A stretch of 64,000 bases of DNA from Cynocephalus volans (taxonomy: Eukaryota; Chordata; Mammalia; Dermoptera; Cynocephalidae): contig NC_084460.1 of NCBI RefSeq assembly GCF_027409185.1, forward strand, positions 61,144,501 to 61,208,500. Reading direction: 5' to 3'. The position numbers and the translations under genes were made by a program. The notes beneath the pieces were generated by a model. The model worked only from the letters and a program-made list of their open reading frames with translations, was not told the DNA's origin and made no database searches. This document shows, one piece after another, positions 24,383-35,147 of this stretch (the first letter of the stretch is position 1; each line of letters begins with the position of its first letter).

Positions 24383-25023
24383 TGTTAAACAAAAAATTAT
24401 AGGAGGCTACTGTCTTGGACTAAACTCCTGCACTAGGCCCCAACAGACCAGACTAAAAATCAAAATGGAGTCATCCCTGCTCACGAAACAGAAATTAAAT
24501 TATCTGAGAATCAGAAGAAAGAAGTAACAGTCAATTTCCCAAACAGGTTTAATTCTTCAATAGGCATGATAAGACACTGAAGCAGAAGTTGCCTCTGCTT
24601 TAACCCTTACACAAAAGAAGAAACCTGATGTTTAACCAATCGGTTCTTTTTCTATTGTTCTGTCTCCCTATTCCTACCTTCTAAGGCAAGTAACTTTGAA
24701 ATGACCAATCTGCTTTTTGTTTCTGCTTTCTTCAGCCCTTTTTCTGTCTATAAAGCCAAACTCCCCTGCTTGACTCATTACAACTCTTATAACATTTTAT
24801 GGGAAGAAGTGTTGTCTGATTCTAGAATTGCAGTAAGCCTATTGAGATCTTTCTGCCAAAAAGAGCCCTCCCCCCCAAAAAAAAGTTTTTGCGGCAGCTG
24901 GCAGGGATGGGAAACTGAACTCTTTACCTTGGTGTTACAAGGTCTGGTTCTAAACAACTGAGCTAACCGGCCAGCACCAGCTAAATCTTTAAACTAAGTT
25001 TGTTGTAATTTTGTCCTTTGACA
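24383..25023 (+). mobile_element. Solo LTR, family A (with SINE insertion)
   Basis: Starts TGTTAAAC and ends ...TTTGACA, with a 4-bp duplication ATTT on both sides (24379-24382 and 25024-25027). It is closely related to the LTR at 47494-47962: both share 'ctcctgcactaggcccc'-type text, 'aatggagtcatccctgct', 'aatttcccaaacagg', 'gaaatgaccaatc' and a 'ctataaa' box. A 4-bp duplication fits a class I (gammaretrovirus-like) ERV. I cannot name the family. Confidence 0.75.
24880..24977 (-). mobile_element. CYN SINE inside the solo LTR
   Basis: Minus-strand monomer 'gcggcagctggcagggatgggaaactg' to 'caactgagctaaccggccagc', absent from the sister LTR at 47.5 kb, so it inserted after the LTR. Confidence 0.85.
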
Positions 25024-25084
25024 ATTTCAAAGACTTACTATCAAAAAAAGAGTAAAGTATCTTAACATTTTATAATTACTTGTT

Positions 25085-25665
25085 TAAATTCTGGGTATAT
25101 ACCCAAAGGAATGGAAATCATCATGTTGAAGGGACACCTGCACTCCCATGTTCATCTCAGCTCTATTTACAATAGCCAAGATACGGAACCAACCCAAATG
25201 TCTATTGATGGAGGATAGAAAGAGAAAATGTGGTATACATACATGATGAAATACTACTCAGCCATAAAAAATAATGAAATTCTGTCATTTGCAGCAACAT
25301 GGATGAACTTGGAGAAAATTATGTTAAGCAAAATAAGCCAGGCACAGAAATAGAAATACCACGCACCCTCTCTCATAAGTGGGAGCTAAGAAAAGAAGGA
25401 AAGAAGGAAGGCCACAATAAAATACTGAACTTTCAGAAGGAGAACTATAGTTACTAGAGGTAGGAAAGGGGGAGGGGAAGGGGGTTAGGGAGTAATCGGG
25501 TAATGGACACAAAGAATAATTACAATTTGTAACGATGAACAAGTTACTATTATTAGTAATATTGATTTGATCATCACATGCTGTACCCAAATACTGATAG
25601 TCAACTTTGTACCCCATAAATACGTATAATCAAAAATAAATAAATAAAAGAAAAAAATAGATATA
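25085..25665 (+). mobile_element. 5'-truncated L1 3' end
   Basis: End of ORF2 ('atacccaaaggaatggaaatcatc', 'gcagcaacatggatgaacttgg') plus a 3'UTR ending 'ccataaatacgtataatcaaaaataaataaa'. It is the same subfamily type as the inverted L1 at 35984-39155. Confidence 0.85.
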
Positions 25666-25859
25666 TTGGGTTAAATAAAATGTTATCGAAATTAATTTCA
25701 CCTATTTTTGTACTTTTAAAATGTGGCCACTAGGAAATCTAACATTATGTGTGTGGCCCACATTTTATTTCTATTAAACAGCTTTGGTCTAGAGACCTGG
25801 GTCTGTTATGAACTCTTTTTAAGTGGTCTGGGTCTTAAGTGGTGGTTTCCACTCTACCT

Positions 25860-26146
25860 GTAAGGAGCTTTAAAATTGTCCATCCCCCCATCACAGCAAG
25901 AAAAAACTGATCAAGCAGAAAATCAACAGAATTAAGGTCAGAGGACAAACCACCATCCCCAAAACCGGAGAGACAGTTGGATACACGGAATAAAGACCAG
26001 CTTACCTGAAGCAGGAGCCCCTGGGGCTAGAAACAGGTAGGAACACTTAAACGGTAACTTTGGCAAATTTCTAGAGGCTCAGTGTAGTCCAGATAGAGAG
26101 TTAAAAAACTCCTGGTGGCCCAAACTAAGGGAGACTCCCCTAACTG
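25860..26146 (+). mobile_element. L1M 5' region, left flank of the ERV
   Basis: Text such as 'agaaaaaactgatcaagcagaaaatc' and 'agacagttggatacac' resembles the leader of old L1M elements. The same element appears to resume after the ERV at 32830. Confidence 0.45.
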
Positions 26147-26444
26147 TGAGGGAAATGTAGTCAGTATGGTCAGGCCCCTCTCGCCTCATATCCGGCTGGG
26201 TATGATCCTAAATAAATTACGTAAGGGTAGTGTTACTGCGCATGCGCGCCCATATACTCCTTGGTTCATTGCCATTATAGTGTACTTTTGGTATAAAAAG
26301 ACAAGGCTCTGGACAGCAGGTGGGCGGAGTCCATGTCAAAATAAAGCTTGTGTACTTTGCCAACGGCTCCTAGAATTTTTTTTCAATTACCTGACTCATG
26401 GTCTGTGCAGAAAGGGACTGAGGGGTCTGTGATCTTCCTGGACA
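26147..26444 (+). repeat. ERV 5' LTR
   Basis: Starts at TGAGGG (edge uncertain by a few bases) and ends CA. It has a TATA-like 'ggtataaaaag' at about 26289-26299 and AATAAA at about 26340-26345. It aligns along its whole length with 32511-32829, lacking two short stretches present there. Confidence 0.85.
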
Positions 26445-26446
26445 AT

Positions 26447-26464
26447 TGGCATAGCCATCAGGAT
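26447..26464 (+). promoter_or_regulatory. ERV primer binding site, tRNA-Ser-like
   Basis: TGGCATAGCCATCAGGAT starts two bases after the LTR end. By recall it matches about 14 of 18 positions of the complement of a tRNA-Ser 3' end (TGGCGTAGTCGGCAGGAT), and the next bases ATTC-like also fit. Confidence 0.65.
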
Positions 26465-27850
26465 TCCGAGCAGGTAAGGGAGCCATGAGCCCCTTGGGAG
26501 GGGGAGGAAATGTGGCCACCCTCGAGTATGTAGTACCCATGGCCGTGTTCCTGTGAACTTGGGCTCCACTGGAAATGTGGGACAAAGTGGATGGGTCCCT
26601 GTGAGCACAAAGAAAGCCCTCCAGATATTGGACTCCATGGTGAAGGATGAGGAGTCCCAGAAAGCAGCTGGCAGAATTGGCTGGCTGCTGCTCACCGCAC
26701 TGTGAGCCAATATGGACCAGGCACTCCATGACGTGACACGACTTTGGGAGTTAGAGCAAAAGGCAGATATGATGGAGGTGCGAGTACATGCTCTGGAGGC
26801 TGAGGTACAGCAACAGGCCACCGTTGTGTCTGATGCCGAGGACGGTGATGAACCCAAGGTTCAGTATGTTCCTACGGAGGAGACTATATGTCTCTTGGCA
26901 CAACCCATTGTCCATCAGAAACTAAAGCATGAACAGCCCAAAGGACAAGGTGGACAACTGGTGGGCAACCCACAAGTGACCTGATTTACTACTTATGTCC
27001 CCTATACTCAAGCTGAGTTGGCAGATTTAGGGAAATAGTTCAGGCAGAAACAGGGTGAACCCCTAGCTGCTTGGCTTTTGTGGCTGTGGGACCTAGGGGC
27101 GGATGGTGTGATGTGCTCTGGTGAAGAGATGGAAAAGTTAGCCTCTTTCACAATGCACCTATCCTTGCGGCGGCAGTTACATAACAGTCGCAGATATGCA
27201 CAGGGACAAAGTAACCACTCCTTGACGGAATGGGTGAATGCAACCATCCGGACCGTGTGGACGAACCCCGGAGAACTGCCTAAAACTGTGAGTAGATGGC
27301 AAACATATGCCAAGTAGGTTCAGATAATTTGGGAGCTGGGGATGCGATAATCCATGTTTAATGTGAATACCCACGGCTGGATGCTGAACGTTTTACCGGC
27401 AGCAGGAGAGGCATAGTGATGCAAAATGCACCGTCAACATTCTTTGGGTCACTGGTGGCCATACTGGCCCAATACGTTGGTTGTCCTATACATGAAGTAA
27501 TGACCATGATGGCCAATCTGGGCAAGACAGAGGGGAGGAGACAAACAAAGGGAGTCTGAAAGGTGGTGAAGGTTAACTCTCTCCAAAATGCTCAGGCTGT
27601 CGCCTGAAAGGAACTGAGCAAAATCAGCCATATGCAGATGTGGTTTGACTTGCCTATGGCAGGGAATGCTAGAGAAAAAAATCAACCAGCAGCCAAATGT
27701 GGTCCTGTTTGCCTTGTGGCAACAATTGCTCCCGGAACAGCATTATACCAGACTTCCAAAAGAGGTGAATGACAAGGTATACCCAGTGAATCTGAAAGTT
27801 TTCCTGGCTACTTCCATGGAGGTGGATGGACTGTTCTCTTTTGGCTAGGG
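26465..27850 (+). pseudogene. ERV gag, broken
   Basis: Gag forms the virion core. Open pieces are 26712-26984, with a Leu/Glu-rich coiled-coil-like N-terminal part, and 27078-27317, with a capsid-like stretch including 'SLTEWVNATIRTVW'. Stops and frame changes separate them. The part from 27318 to 27850 has only scattered readable pieces. No zinc knuckle was found. Confidence 0.6.
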
Positions 27851-27872
27851 AAAAAGTCAAGCTGCTTGCCAC

Positions 27873-28220
27873 ATGGGGGCAGATGAGGACTGGAGGCCTC
27901 ATGTTGAACTGGCAATACATTGGTCTGAAGCAAATGTGCAGCGAGAGTTAGCATTGGTGGATACTGGCACAGAATGCAGCCTGATACATGGCAACCCAGA
28001 TAGGTTTCCAGGGGCCACAGTTAATGTTGATGGCTCTGGAGAACAGACTATTAAAGTCAAAGCTGTGTCTTTGCCACCGGGCATAGGACAATTGCCCCCT
28101 CGTGTATATACTGTGCATGTATCTGCAGTAGCTGAATATATTTTGGGCATAGATGCACTTTATGGTTTGCACTTGGCTGTGAATCTGGACAGTGAAGCCT
28201 GTATTACGGAGACAAGCTAA
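27873..28220 (+). pseudogene. ERV protease (retropepsin), near-intact fragment
   Basis: A 115-codon open stretch holding the aspartic protease core: 'LVDTGTECSLI' with the catalytic DTG triad near 27961-27969, and a flap-to-C-terminal segment ending 'YILGIDALYGLHL' (the usual G-x-D-x-L type end). It cleaves Gag-Pol in functional viruses. It is separated from gag and pol by stops, so no polyprotein can be made. Confidence 0.75.
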
Positions 28221-28250
28221 ACACGACCCACAGGTATTACCCAAGCCAAG

Positions 28251-29743
28251 ATGTGTAGTCAATGTGAAAGGGTATTGCCTGATGGGAGGATATGCAGAGA
28301 TCAGTGCCACTTGGAGTTAGAAAAGGTTGGTATCATTCATCCTGCACACAGCCCCTTTAATGTCCCGGTATGGCCAGTGAAAAAGCCTGATGGTACTTGG
28401 AGAATGACTGTGGACTATCAAGAACTGAATAAAGTAGTGCCTCTGTTGCATACAGCTGGGTCTTCAGTTCACGATTTAATGCATCAGCTGACGACTCAGC
28501 TAGAAACTTACCATTATGTACTGGACCTTGCGAATGCTTTTTTCTCTATCCTGATTTCAGCTGATAGACAAGATCAATTCGCCTTCACCTGGGAAGGAAG
28601 GCACTAGAGTTTTCAAGTGTTGCCCCAAGGCTACCTGCATAGCCCAACCATCTGTCATGGTTTAGTGGCTGAGGACCTAGCCAAATGGACTAGGCCCAGC
28701 ACAGTTACAGTGTTTAATTATATCGATGATGTCTTACTAACCTCTGATTCTCTTGCAGATCTAACCAAGGCAGCTCCAACTCTACTAGGCCATTTGGAAC
28801 AATGTGGGTGGGCCATGACCACAACCAGAGTGCAAGGACCTGGGCTGTCTATCAAATTCTTGGGAGTTTGGCTGGGTGAGACATGGGTCATCCCAGAGGC
28901 TATTGTAGACAAGATACACAATGGTGACACAACTACAGGCCTATTTGGGACTTTTGGGGTATTGGAGAGCTTTTGTACCCCATATGGCCCAAATGGCCTG
29001 CCCACTGTATGCATTTACAAAGAAAGGTACCCCCTGGGACTGGACTGAGGAAGTAGAGCGGGCCTACCTTGCTACTAAGAAGGTAATACAGCAAGTGCAA
29101 GCTTTGCAAGTGGCTGGTCCCACTAAACCTTTTGAATTGGATGTTCATATAACCCAGGAAGGGTCAGGATGGGGTCTGTGGCAGAGGTGACCGATTCCAA
29201 ACACCTATAGGACTCTGGTCTCAGCTCTGGAGCGGTGCTGAAGTGTGCTATTCTCTGATTGAGAAACAGTTGGCAGCTGTGTACTCTGCCCTGATAGCCA
29301 CTGAAGCTATTACAGGAACTGCCAAGATCCTAGTAAGGATGACATACCCCATACGAGGTTGGTTGTGCATGTGGGCAACCGCCCCCAAAATGGATATAGC
29401 TCAAACCCCCACTCTGTCCAAATGGGGAGCATATAAAGAACAAAGAAGCACGGTGTCAACTAGTCCTTTGTGTAATGAATTACAAACTGTGTTAGGACCA
29501 GTGGAAGTAGTGAAGGAGATGTTGACACAACCTATACCTTTGGAGGTGGAGGCCACACATTTCCATGAGGAACAGGGACCTATTGCGGAGCAAGCATGCT
29601 ATACAAACAGCTCCAGCACGGGCCCCTCAACATCATGGATGGCTGTTGCCATCCAGCTCTTAACAGACACCATGTGGTATAAAAATAGTATAGGGCAAAG
29701 CAGCCAGTGGGCTAAGAGCAGTACAGATGGTGATAAAAAATGA
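28251..29743 (+). pseudogene. ERV reverse transcriptase and RNase H region, broken
   Basis: RT fingers/palm at 28251-28607 ('VDYQELNKVVP', 'DLANAFFSI') end at an in-frame TAG (28605-28607). The palm continues in the same frame from 28617 with 'LPQGYLHSPTICHG' and the catalytic YIDD at 28719-28730. The frame then shifts near 28920 to the thumb/connection (28921-29190, 'YLGLLGYWRAFVPHMAQM', 'GWGLWQR'), stops, and shifts again to 29243-29743 (connection/RNase H, 'YSLIEKQLAAVYSAL'). The QGYxxSPxxCH form of the RT motif is ERV-L/S-like rather than gammaretroviral. Confidence 0.85.
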
Positions 29744-30733
29744 GCCTGGACCATTAACCATCTGAACTGACAGCTGGGCTGTGTGCAAAGGTTTAACCCT
29801 TTGGATCTCTACTTGGAAGTACCAATGGTGGATGGTAGGCCACCAACTCCTGTGGGGAAAAGCCATGTGGCAAGAATTATAGGAATTAGGACATGAGAAA
29901 GAAGTGACTCTTTTCCATGTCACAGGACACTCCCCCTTAGCCAGCCCAGGCAATGACGAAGCCAATGCCGTGGCTAAGGTAAGAGGCTGGAGACAGCCCC
30001 AGCTGCTGATGTAGCCCAGTGGTTACATCGACGAATGCAGCATGCTGGCAGCAAAACCATGTGGATGGCCGCTCAAAGATGGGCCCTACCCATAAAATGG
30101 GAAGATGTAGTAAACACTTTTCGCATTTGTCCGGTATGTGCTCAAGAGAGTCCACACCCCTGATGGGTGCCACATACCGATGGACAGATAATTCAAGGAA
30201 GGGTGCCCCTTACTTGATGGCAAGTGGAGTTTTTGGGACCATTCCCCACATCAGAGAATTTTAAGTATATTTTCATCGCCGTTGATATGGCTATAAGTCT
30301 TCTGTTTGTGTGGCCCTATGAAGCCCCAGAGCAGGTAAGCACTATTAAGGTACTGAATAGCCTTATGGCCATGTACAGTCAGCCCCTGGTCATAGAGAGT
30401 GATAATGGAACCCACTTTACTGGGCATGAAGTACAGAAGTGGGCTTCCCAGTTGTTTATCCAGTGGAAACTACATGTACCATACTATCCCCAGGCAGCGG
30501 GAATGACTGACCAGTACAATGGTCTTTTGAAAAAGGGACTGAGGCTATCTGCCCAACCCCCATCCCTGAAGGGGTGGACATGGCAGTTATGGTCAACAGT
30601 CAGGATTTTGAATGATACCCCACAAGGGCGGGCCCACGAGGGTGGGCTGTCTTCGGTGGAGGCTCTGTTGCACAGAGCTGCAGCACCTGTTCAATTGCAG
30701 GTTACCACAAATTATGATCTCCTGAAACCATGA
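29744..30733 (+). pseudogene. ERV RNase H end and integrase, broken
   Basis: RNase H tail wording appears around 29880-30000 ('VTLFHVTGHSPLASPGNDEA'). An integrase HHCC zinc-binding region is readable near 30020-30150 (H-x4-H, then CPVC) in another frame. The catalytic core at 30224-30733 keeps 'IAVDMAI' and 'ESDNGTHFTG', but the position where the third catalytic residue (Glu) normally stands, after PQAAG, reads Asp. Several stops precede it. Integrase would be inactive even apart from the breaks. Confidence 0.8.
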
Positions 30734-30799
30734 TATTGTAGGAATGGAAGTATTCTCTTACCAGCCCCAACCTGTTTGCAACAGAGACAGACAGTACAA

Positions 30800-32505
30800 T
30801 GGGAATGGCCATGGAAAATAGAAGCCACACATGTATGTTGGGTAGGCTTAATTGGACCTTGGGGAAGAGGATTAGAGGAAGATTTAAAAGTCTCACCTTG
30901 GGTAAGGAGTACTAGGCCTCCTTGAGTAAAAGCAATATGGCCTGGAACCGAGAAACACTATTTTAAAAGGTATATTTGTACTGTTATTGTGGCCAATCAT
31001 GAGTTCCCCTATATTATTACATGTACAGCCTAAAAATCCAACAGTATTAGCTGATAATGTGTGGTATCATAAAGCTGGTAAAACACCTGTTCCTGTAACT
31101 AGTTTGTCTCAAGATGGTAAACTGGCATGTATTTTGCCAGAGTGGCGAGAACTCCCCCTCTTGGTGCCAATAACTCCCTTGTCTTTTCACCCATAGTCTT
31201 GTGGCTACCAACATTGTAATTGACTGGGTGCACACATATGCTCATGTGGTTAATGTGTCTGCTTGCTGGGTCTGCACCAAGATTCCTACCAGTGTGGCTG
31301 TGGGATTCCCGTGGAAAATTGCCTCAATGACAGCTGTTAACTGGACCTGGTTGATGCAGGACTTTCCTTGTGATAAGACATACAATTTCACTAAACGACA
31401 CATTGTAGTAGAAATACTAGGCCGCCTAAATTCTAGTAAGCCGTGGGAAGAATAGAGTGTATGGGATGGGTTTTCATGGTTAGTAGCTGAAACGCTTGAG
31501 TTACAGGGGCAGGCAACAAGATGTGTTGAACGTACCAGGGGTACAGAAATTGTGGGCTGCGGGCCAGCCCGTGGCTCACTTGGGAGAATGTGGTGATGAT
31601 AACGCCAAGGCCAAGGGTTTGGATCCCTATATAGGTTAGCTCACTTGGGAGAGTGTGGTGCTGACAACACCAAGTTAAGTGTTAAGATCCCCTATCTGGT
31701 CATCTTTTTTAAAAAAAGAAAGAAATTGTGGACTGGGTTCCCAATCCTCAATGTCAAGAGATACAACATGATACTGTTAACAGATCAAGAAATACAGTAG
31801 TACCAGTACCACAGAGGACACTATGGGTGTGTGGAAACCATGGATGGCCATACCTCCCACATAACTGGATGGGCAGATGCACCTGGGGTACACCTTATCT
31901 GCTGGCCTCAGTGTACACAACATCAGGTTGGGGTCCCTCTAACTGGGACTCAATTAAGGCTAGTTACTGAATAAAACATATACCCTGGTGGTATTATCCA
32001 CTGGCTTTGTTTTTGCTACAAGGGGCTGTTATAGTGTCTGAAAGGCAAATAACTGCACTGGCCAATCATGTTGCCAGCTGAATCAAACCCATCACGCCTT
32101 AACTCTTTTAGATCAGGAACTGTACCAGATGAGAAAAGTGGTTTTACAGAACCTAATGGCCCTAGCCATGTTAACAGCTTCCCAGGGAGGGGTGTGTGCT
32201 CTCCCTGGAACAGAATGTTGTACTACATCCCTGACTATCATCATAATGTTGCTGAAGCCTTACATCATTTAACCAGTGAGATTCATGCTGTGCAAAAAAT
32301 GACTGGAGACCCCCTCCAGGAATGGTGGGCCAGTGTGTCATCTTCCTGGAGGTGGGTGTTAGTTGTATTGGGAGGGAGCACCTGTGTTTTGGTTGCTGCA
32401 GCCTGTATTGCTGCTGTGGTTTATGGATGCAAGGGTCAGCCATCCTCGCTAAGGGAACATTGCGGAAGATCTCAGACATGTAGATTGTACAGCGAGGGAC
32501 CCTGA
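30800..32505 (+). pseudogene. ERV envelope (gamma-type), broken
   Basis: Surface-unit pieces are at 30987-31196 and 31201-31455, the latter with a CWVC motif (about 31265-31276), the disulfide-isomerase site of gammaretroviral-type SU. After the SINE, SU continues at 31728-31970. The transmembrane subunit near 32160-32505 has a C-x6-CC motif (32189-32215 region), an adjacent frame change, a Trp-rich segment 'EWWASVSSSWRW' and a hydrophobic membrane span (about 32350-32430). The SINE, stops and shifts destroy the gene. Confidence 0.75.
31556..31720 (+). mobile_element. CYN SINE dimer inside ERV env
   Basis: Forward dimer 'gccagcccgtggctcacttggg...' followed by 'ttagctcacttgggagagtgtggtgctgacaacacc...' and an A-rich tail. 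It is flanked by an 11-bp duplication AGAAATTGTGG at 31545-31555 and 31721-31731. Confidence 0.93.
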
Positions 32506-32510
32506 AGGGG

Positions 32511-32829
32511 TGAGGTATGAGAAAAATGGAGTCAGTATGGTCAGTCCCCTCTCGCCTCATATCCGGCTGGGTATGATTCAGCAGATCCTTTGTAAATAAA
32601 TTATGTAACAGTAGTGTTACTGTGCATGCGTGCCCATATACTCCTTGGCTCATTGCCACTATTGTGTACTTTTGCTATAAAAGGACAAGGCTCTGGACTG
32701 CGGGCAGGCAGAGTCCATGTCGAAATAAAGCATGTCTTCTTTGCCAATGGCTCCTAGAATTTCCTTTTCAATTACCTGACTCACAGTCCACATAGAAAGG
32801 GGCTGAGGGGTCTGTGATCTTGCCCAGCA
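32511..32829 (+). repeat. ERV 3' LTR
   Basis: Begins TGAGGTATGAG directly after a short purine tract 'gaagggg' and ends CA at 32828-32829. It has 'gctataaaagg' at about 32673-32683 and AATAAA near 32723. Pairs with 26147-26444. Confidence 0.85.
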
Positions 32830-34257
32830 CCTACTTTTCCAGGTTTTACCTCCAGGAGCCTCCCCAGGTTGTCATGGTGAAGATTCTAGAAAAATCTCCT
32901 CATGTTTGGCCAGGGGTATGGGAAAAGTAACAATTTTGAAATAATCCCAGAGTATTCTCCATAACAAAGGCTTACCCAACTAGGGAAAAGACATTACTAG
33001 AGTCTCATCCAACTTGGGGAAGGGAAATGACCCAACTCCATCCCTTCTAGCTTCCCTATCTCACTTGCGAAGGTCACAGCCCATGGCCAGAGGCTCACTA
33101 AAAGACTGAGACCTTATAAGATTACAGAAGGCTTTCGCTCTTATCAACATCACCTCTACAAGAACAGGGCTCCTGTATACAGTGGATTACAGGTGAAAGA
33201 ACTACAAGGTTTATACTCTATTTAAGAAATTTCTAGGAATCCCAAAGACAACAGGGGAGACAAAAACAAGGAAACTAGAAGAAATTGAAGTCTCTCTGAC
33301 CTGTAGTTATGGTAGCCATTAACCACAGTCTAACCCCTAGCCGGATAAATATGAAACCTCACACTAAGGCCTATTTACCTCAGTTTCTTTTACATTCTAC
33401 ATCATGTCTAGCTTTCAACTAAAAATTACAGGCGTGCTTAATGGCAAGAGAAAACACCAACTAAAGAGATAAAGCAAGCCTCAGAACCAGACTCAGACAC
33501 AGCAAAAGATTTTTGAATTATCACACTGGAAATTTAAAATAACTTTCATTAACAGACTAAGGGCTCTGATGGAAAAAGGGGACAACATGAAAGAATAGAT
33601 GGATAATGTAAGCACAGGGATCAGAACTCTAAGAAAAAACCAAAAGGAAATGTTAGAAATCAAAAACTGTAACATAAAGGAAGAATGCCTTTGATGGGCT
33701 CATCAGTAGATTGGACACAGCCGAGTAAAGAATCAGTGAGTTTGAAGATATGTCCATAGGAACTTCTGAAAGTGAAATCTAAAGAGAAAAAGAATGATAA
33801 AACAAGAGCAGAATATCCAAGAACTGTGGAACAATTAAAAACGGCAGAACGTATGCATAACGAGAATACCATAAGGAGAAGAAAGAGAGGAAGAAGCTGA
33901 AGATATATTTGAAATTACCATTAAGAATTTTCCAAATGCAATGACAGAAACCAAAGCACAAATCCAGAGAGCTCAGAGAATACCACATAGGATAAATAAC
34001 AAAAAAATCTACACCAAGGTATATCATATTCAAACTGCAGAAACCAAAGACAAAGAGAAAAACCTGAAAGAAGCCAGAAGAAAAAAAACCCACCTAACCT
34101 ATAGAGGAGCAAGGATAAGAATTACATCAGACTTCTTTTCATAAAACATGCAGTAAGAACAGAATGGAGTGAAATATTTAAAGACTTGAAAGAAAATAAC
34201 CAGCAATGTAGGACTTTGTATTCAGTGAAATTATCCTTCAAAAATGAAGGAGAAATA

Positions 34258-34300
34258 CCATACCGGCCAGCCGCCAAAAAAAAAAAAAAAAAGGGAAAGG
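34258..34300 (+). mobile_element. 5'-truncated CYN SINE with TSD
   Basis: 'accggccagccgcc' plus an A-tract, between two GGAGAAAT copies. Only the 3' end of the SINE was integrated. Confidence 0.75.
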
Positions 34301-34756
34301 AGAAATAAAGACATAAAGACTTTCTTACACAAACAAAAATGAAAGGAATTTGTCTCCAGTTAACCTGCCTTGCAAAAAATGTTCAAAGAAGTTCCTTAGA
34401 GACAAGGAAAATGATACAGGTCAGAAGCCTGGACCTATATAAAGAAAGGAAGAAAATTAGACAAAGAAAAAATGAAGGTAAAATAAAATCTTTATTTTCT
34501 TATCCCAATTTGATCTAATTGGTAACTGTTTCTCCAAAGTAATAACAGCAACAATGCATTGGGTGATTATAGCATATGGATAACTGAAATAATGACAGCA
34601 TTGTAGTAAGCAATGGGAGGGAGGAATTAGGGATATTCTGCTGTAAGGTACAAATACTACCTGTGAAGCAGTATGACGTGATTTCAAAGTGGACTTGGAT
34701 TAGCTGTAAATGTATATTGTAAACTATAGGGAAACCACTAAAAAAAAAAAAAAAAA

Positions 34757-34850
34757 TTTTTTTCGTAGCAGGCCAGTACAGGAAATTGAGCCCTTGACCT
34801 TGGTGTTATCAGCACCTTGCTCTAACCAACTGAGCTAACCAGCCAGCCCT
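34757..34850 (-). mobile_element. CYN SINE monomer
   Basis: Minus-strand, from 'tcgtagcaggccagtacagg' to 'actgagctaaccagccagccc'. Confidence 0.9.
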
Positions 34851-34946
34851 TAAATATTTTTAAAAAGAAGTATAATCGATATGCTAAGAGAGGGGAGAAA
34901 ATGTAATCATATAAAATGTTCGATTAAAATAAGACAATAGTCAAGG

Positions 34947-35036
34947 GCTGGCTGGTTAGCTCAGTTGGTTAGAGTGGGGTGTTGATACACCAAGGTCAAG
35001 GGTTAGGATCCCCAAACCAGCCAGCTCTACCTACCC
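34947..35036 (+). mobile_element. CYN SINE monomer
   Basis: Forward copy beginning 'gggctggctggttagctcag', with a clear tRNA-Ile-like A box and B box ('ggtcaagggttaggatcc') and a 3' end 'accagccagctc'. Confidence 0.92.
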
Positions 35037-35147
35037 ACCACCCCACCACCAGAAAAAAGAGAAGGTAGGAAAAGAAGGGAAGATTTTTAAAAAAGAAATA
35101 ATTAACAAGTGCAATGAGTAGAAAATAATTACAAACATGAACAGATA

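Larger units (their letters stand above)
24300..25797 (+). mobile_element. hAT-like DNA transposon relic split by two insertions
   Basis: Three pieces of one element: 24300-24382 ('gtattgagcactgagcacttgac...'), 25024-25084 ('atttcaaagacttactatc...') and 25666-25797 ('atatattgggttaaataaaatg...attaaacagctttgg'). An LTR (24383-25023) and an L1 3' end (25085-25665) separate them. The order of the pieces shows that the DNA transposon is the oldest layer. Confidence 0.55.
26147..32829 (+). mobile_element. Endogenous retrovirus, ERV-S/ERV-L-like, about 6.7 kb, defective
   Basis: A complete but decayed provirus: 5' LTR, primer binding site, gag, protease, reverse transcriptase-RNase H, integrase, env, short purine tract and 3' LTR. 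By hand alignment the two LTRs differ at roughly one position in eight and by two small indels, so it is an old insertion. Every gene has stops or frameshifts. A CYN SINE sits in env. Its length, short LTRs and a tRNA-Ser-like primer site recall the HERV-S group. The pol reads like the ERV-L side of the tree, while env is of gammaretrovirus type. Confidence 0.85.
32830..35147 (+). mobile_element. Old L1M: 5'UTR, ORF1 and inter-ORF spacer
   Basis: 5'UTR-like text runs to about 33480 ('ggcgtgcttaatggcaagag', 'aagcctcagaaccagactcag'). ORF1 follows to about 34300, with the conserved C-terminal part readable in pieces: 'AQIQRAQRIP' near 33957-33986 and 'RGARIRITSDFFS' near 34106-34143. The typical L1M inter-ORF spacer ('gggtgattatagcatatgg') runs to 35147. 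Three SINE insertions lie inside it and the ERV interrupts its 5' part. All frames are closed by stops. Confidence 0.75.

Noticed and set aside
28251-30733. ERV pol open stretches as a domesticated gene
   Set aside because: At least one in-frame stop, several frameshifts and a changed integrase catalytic residue. No sign of preserved coding beyond chance survival.
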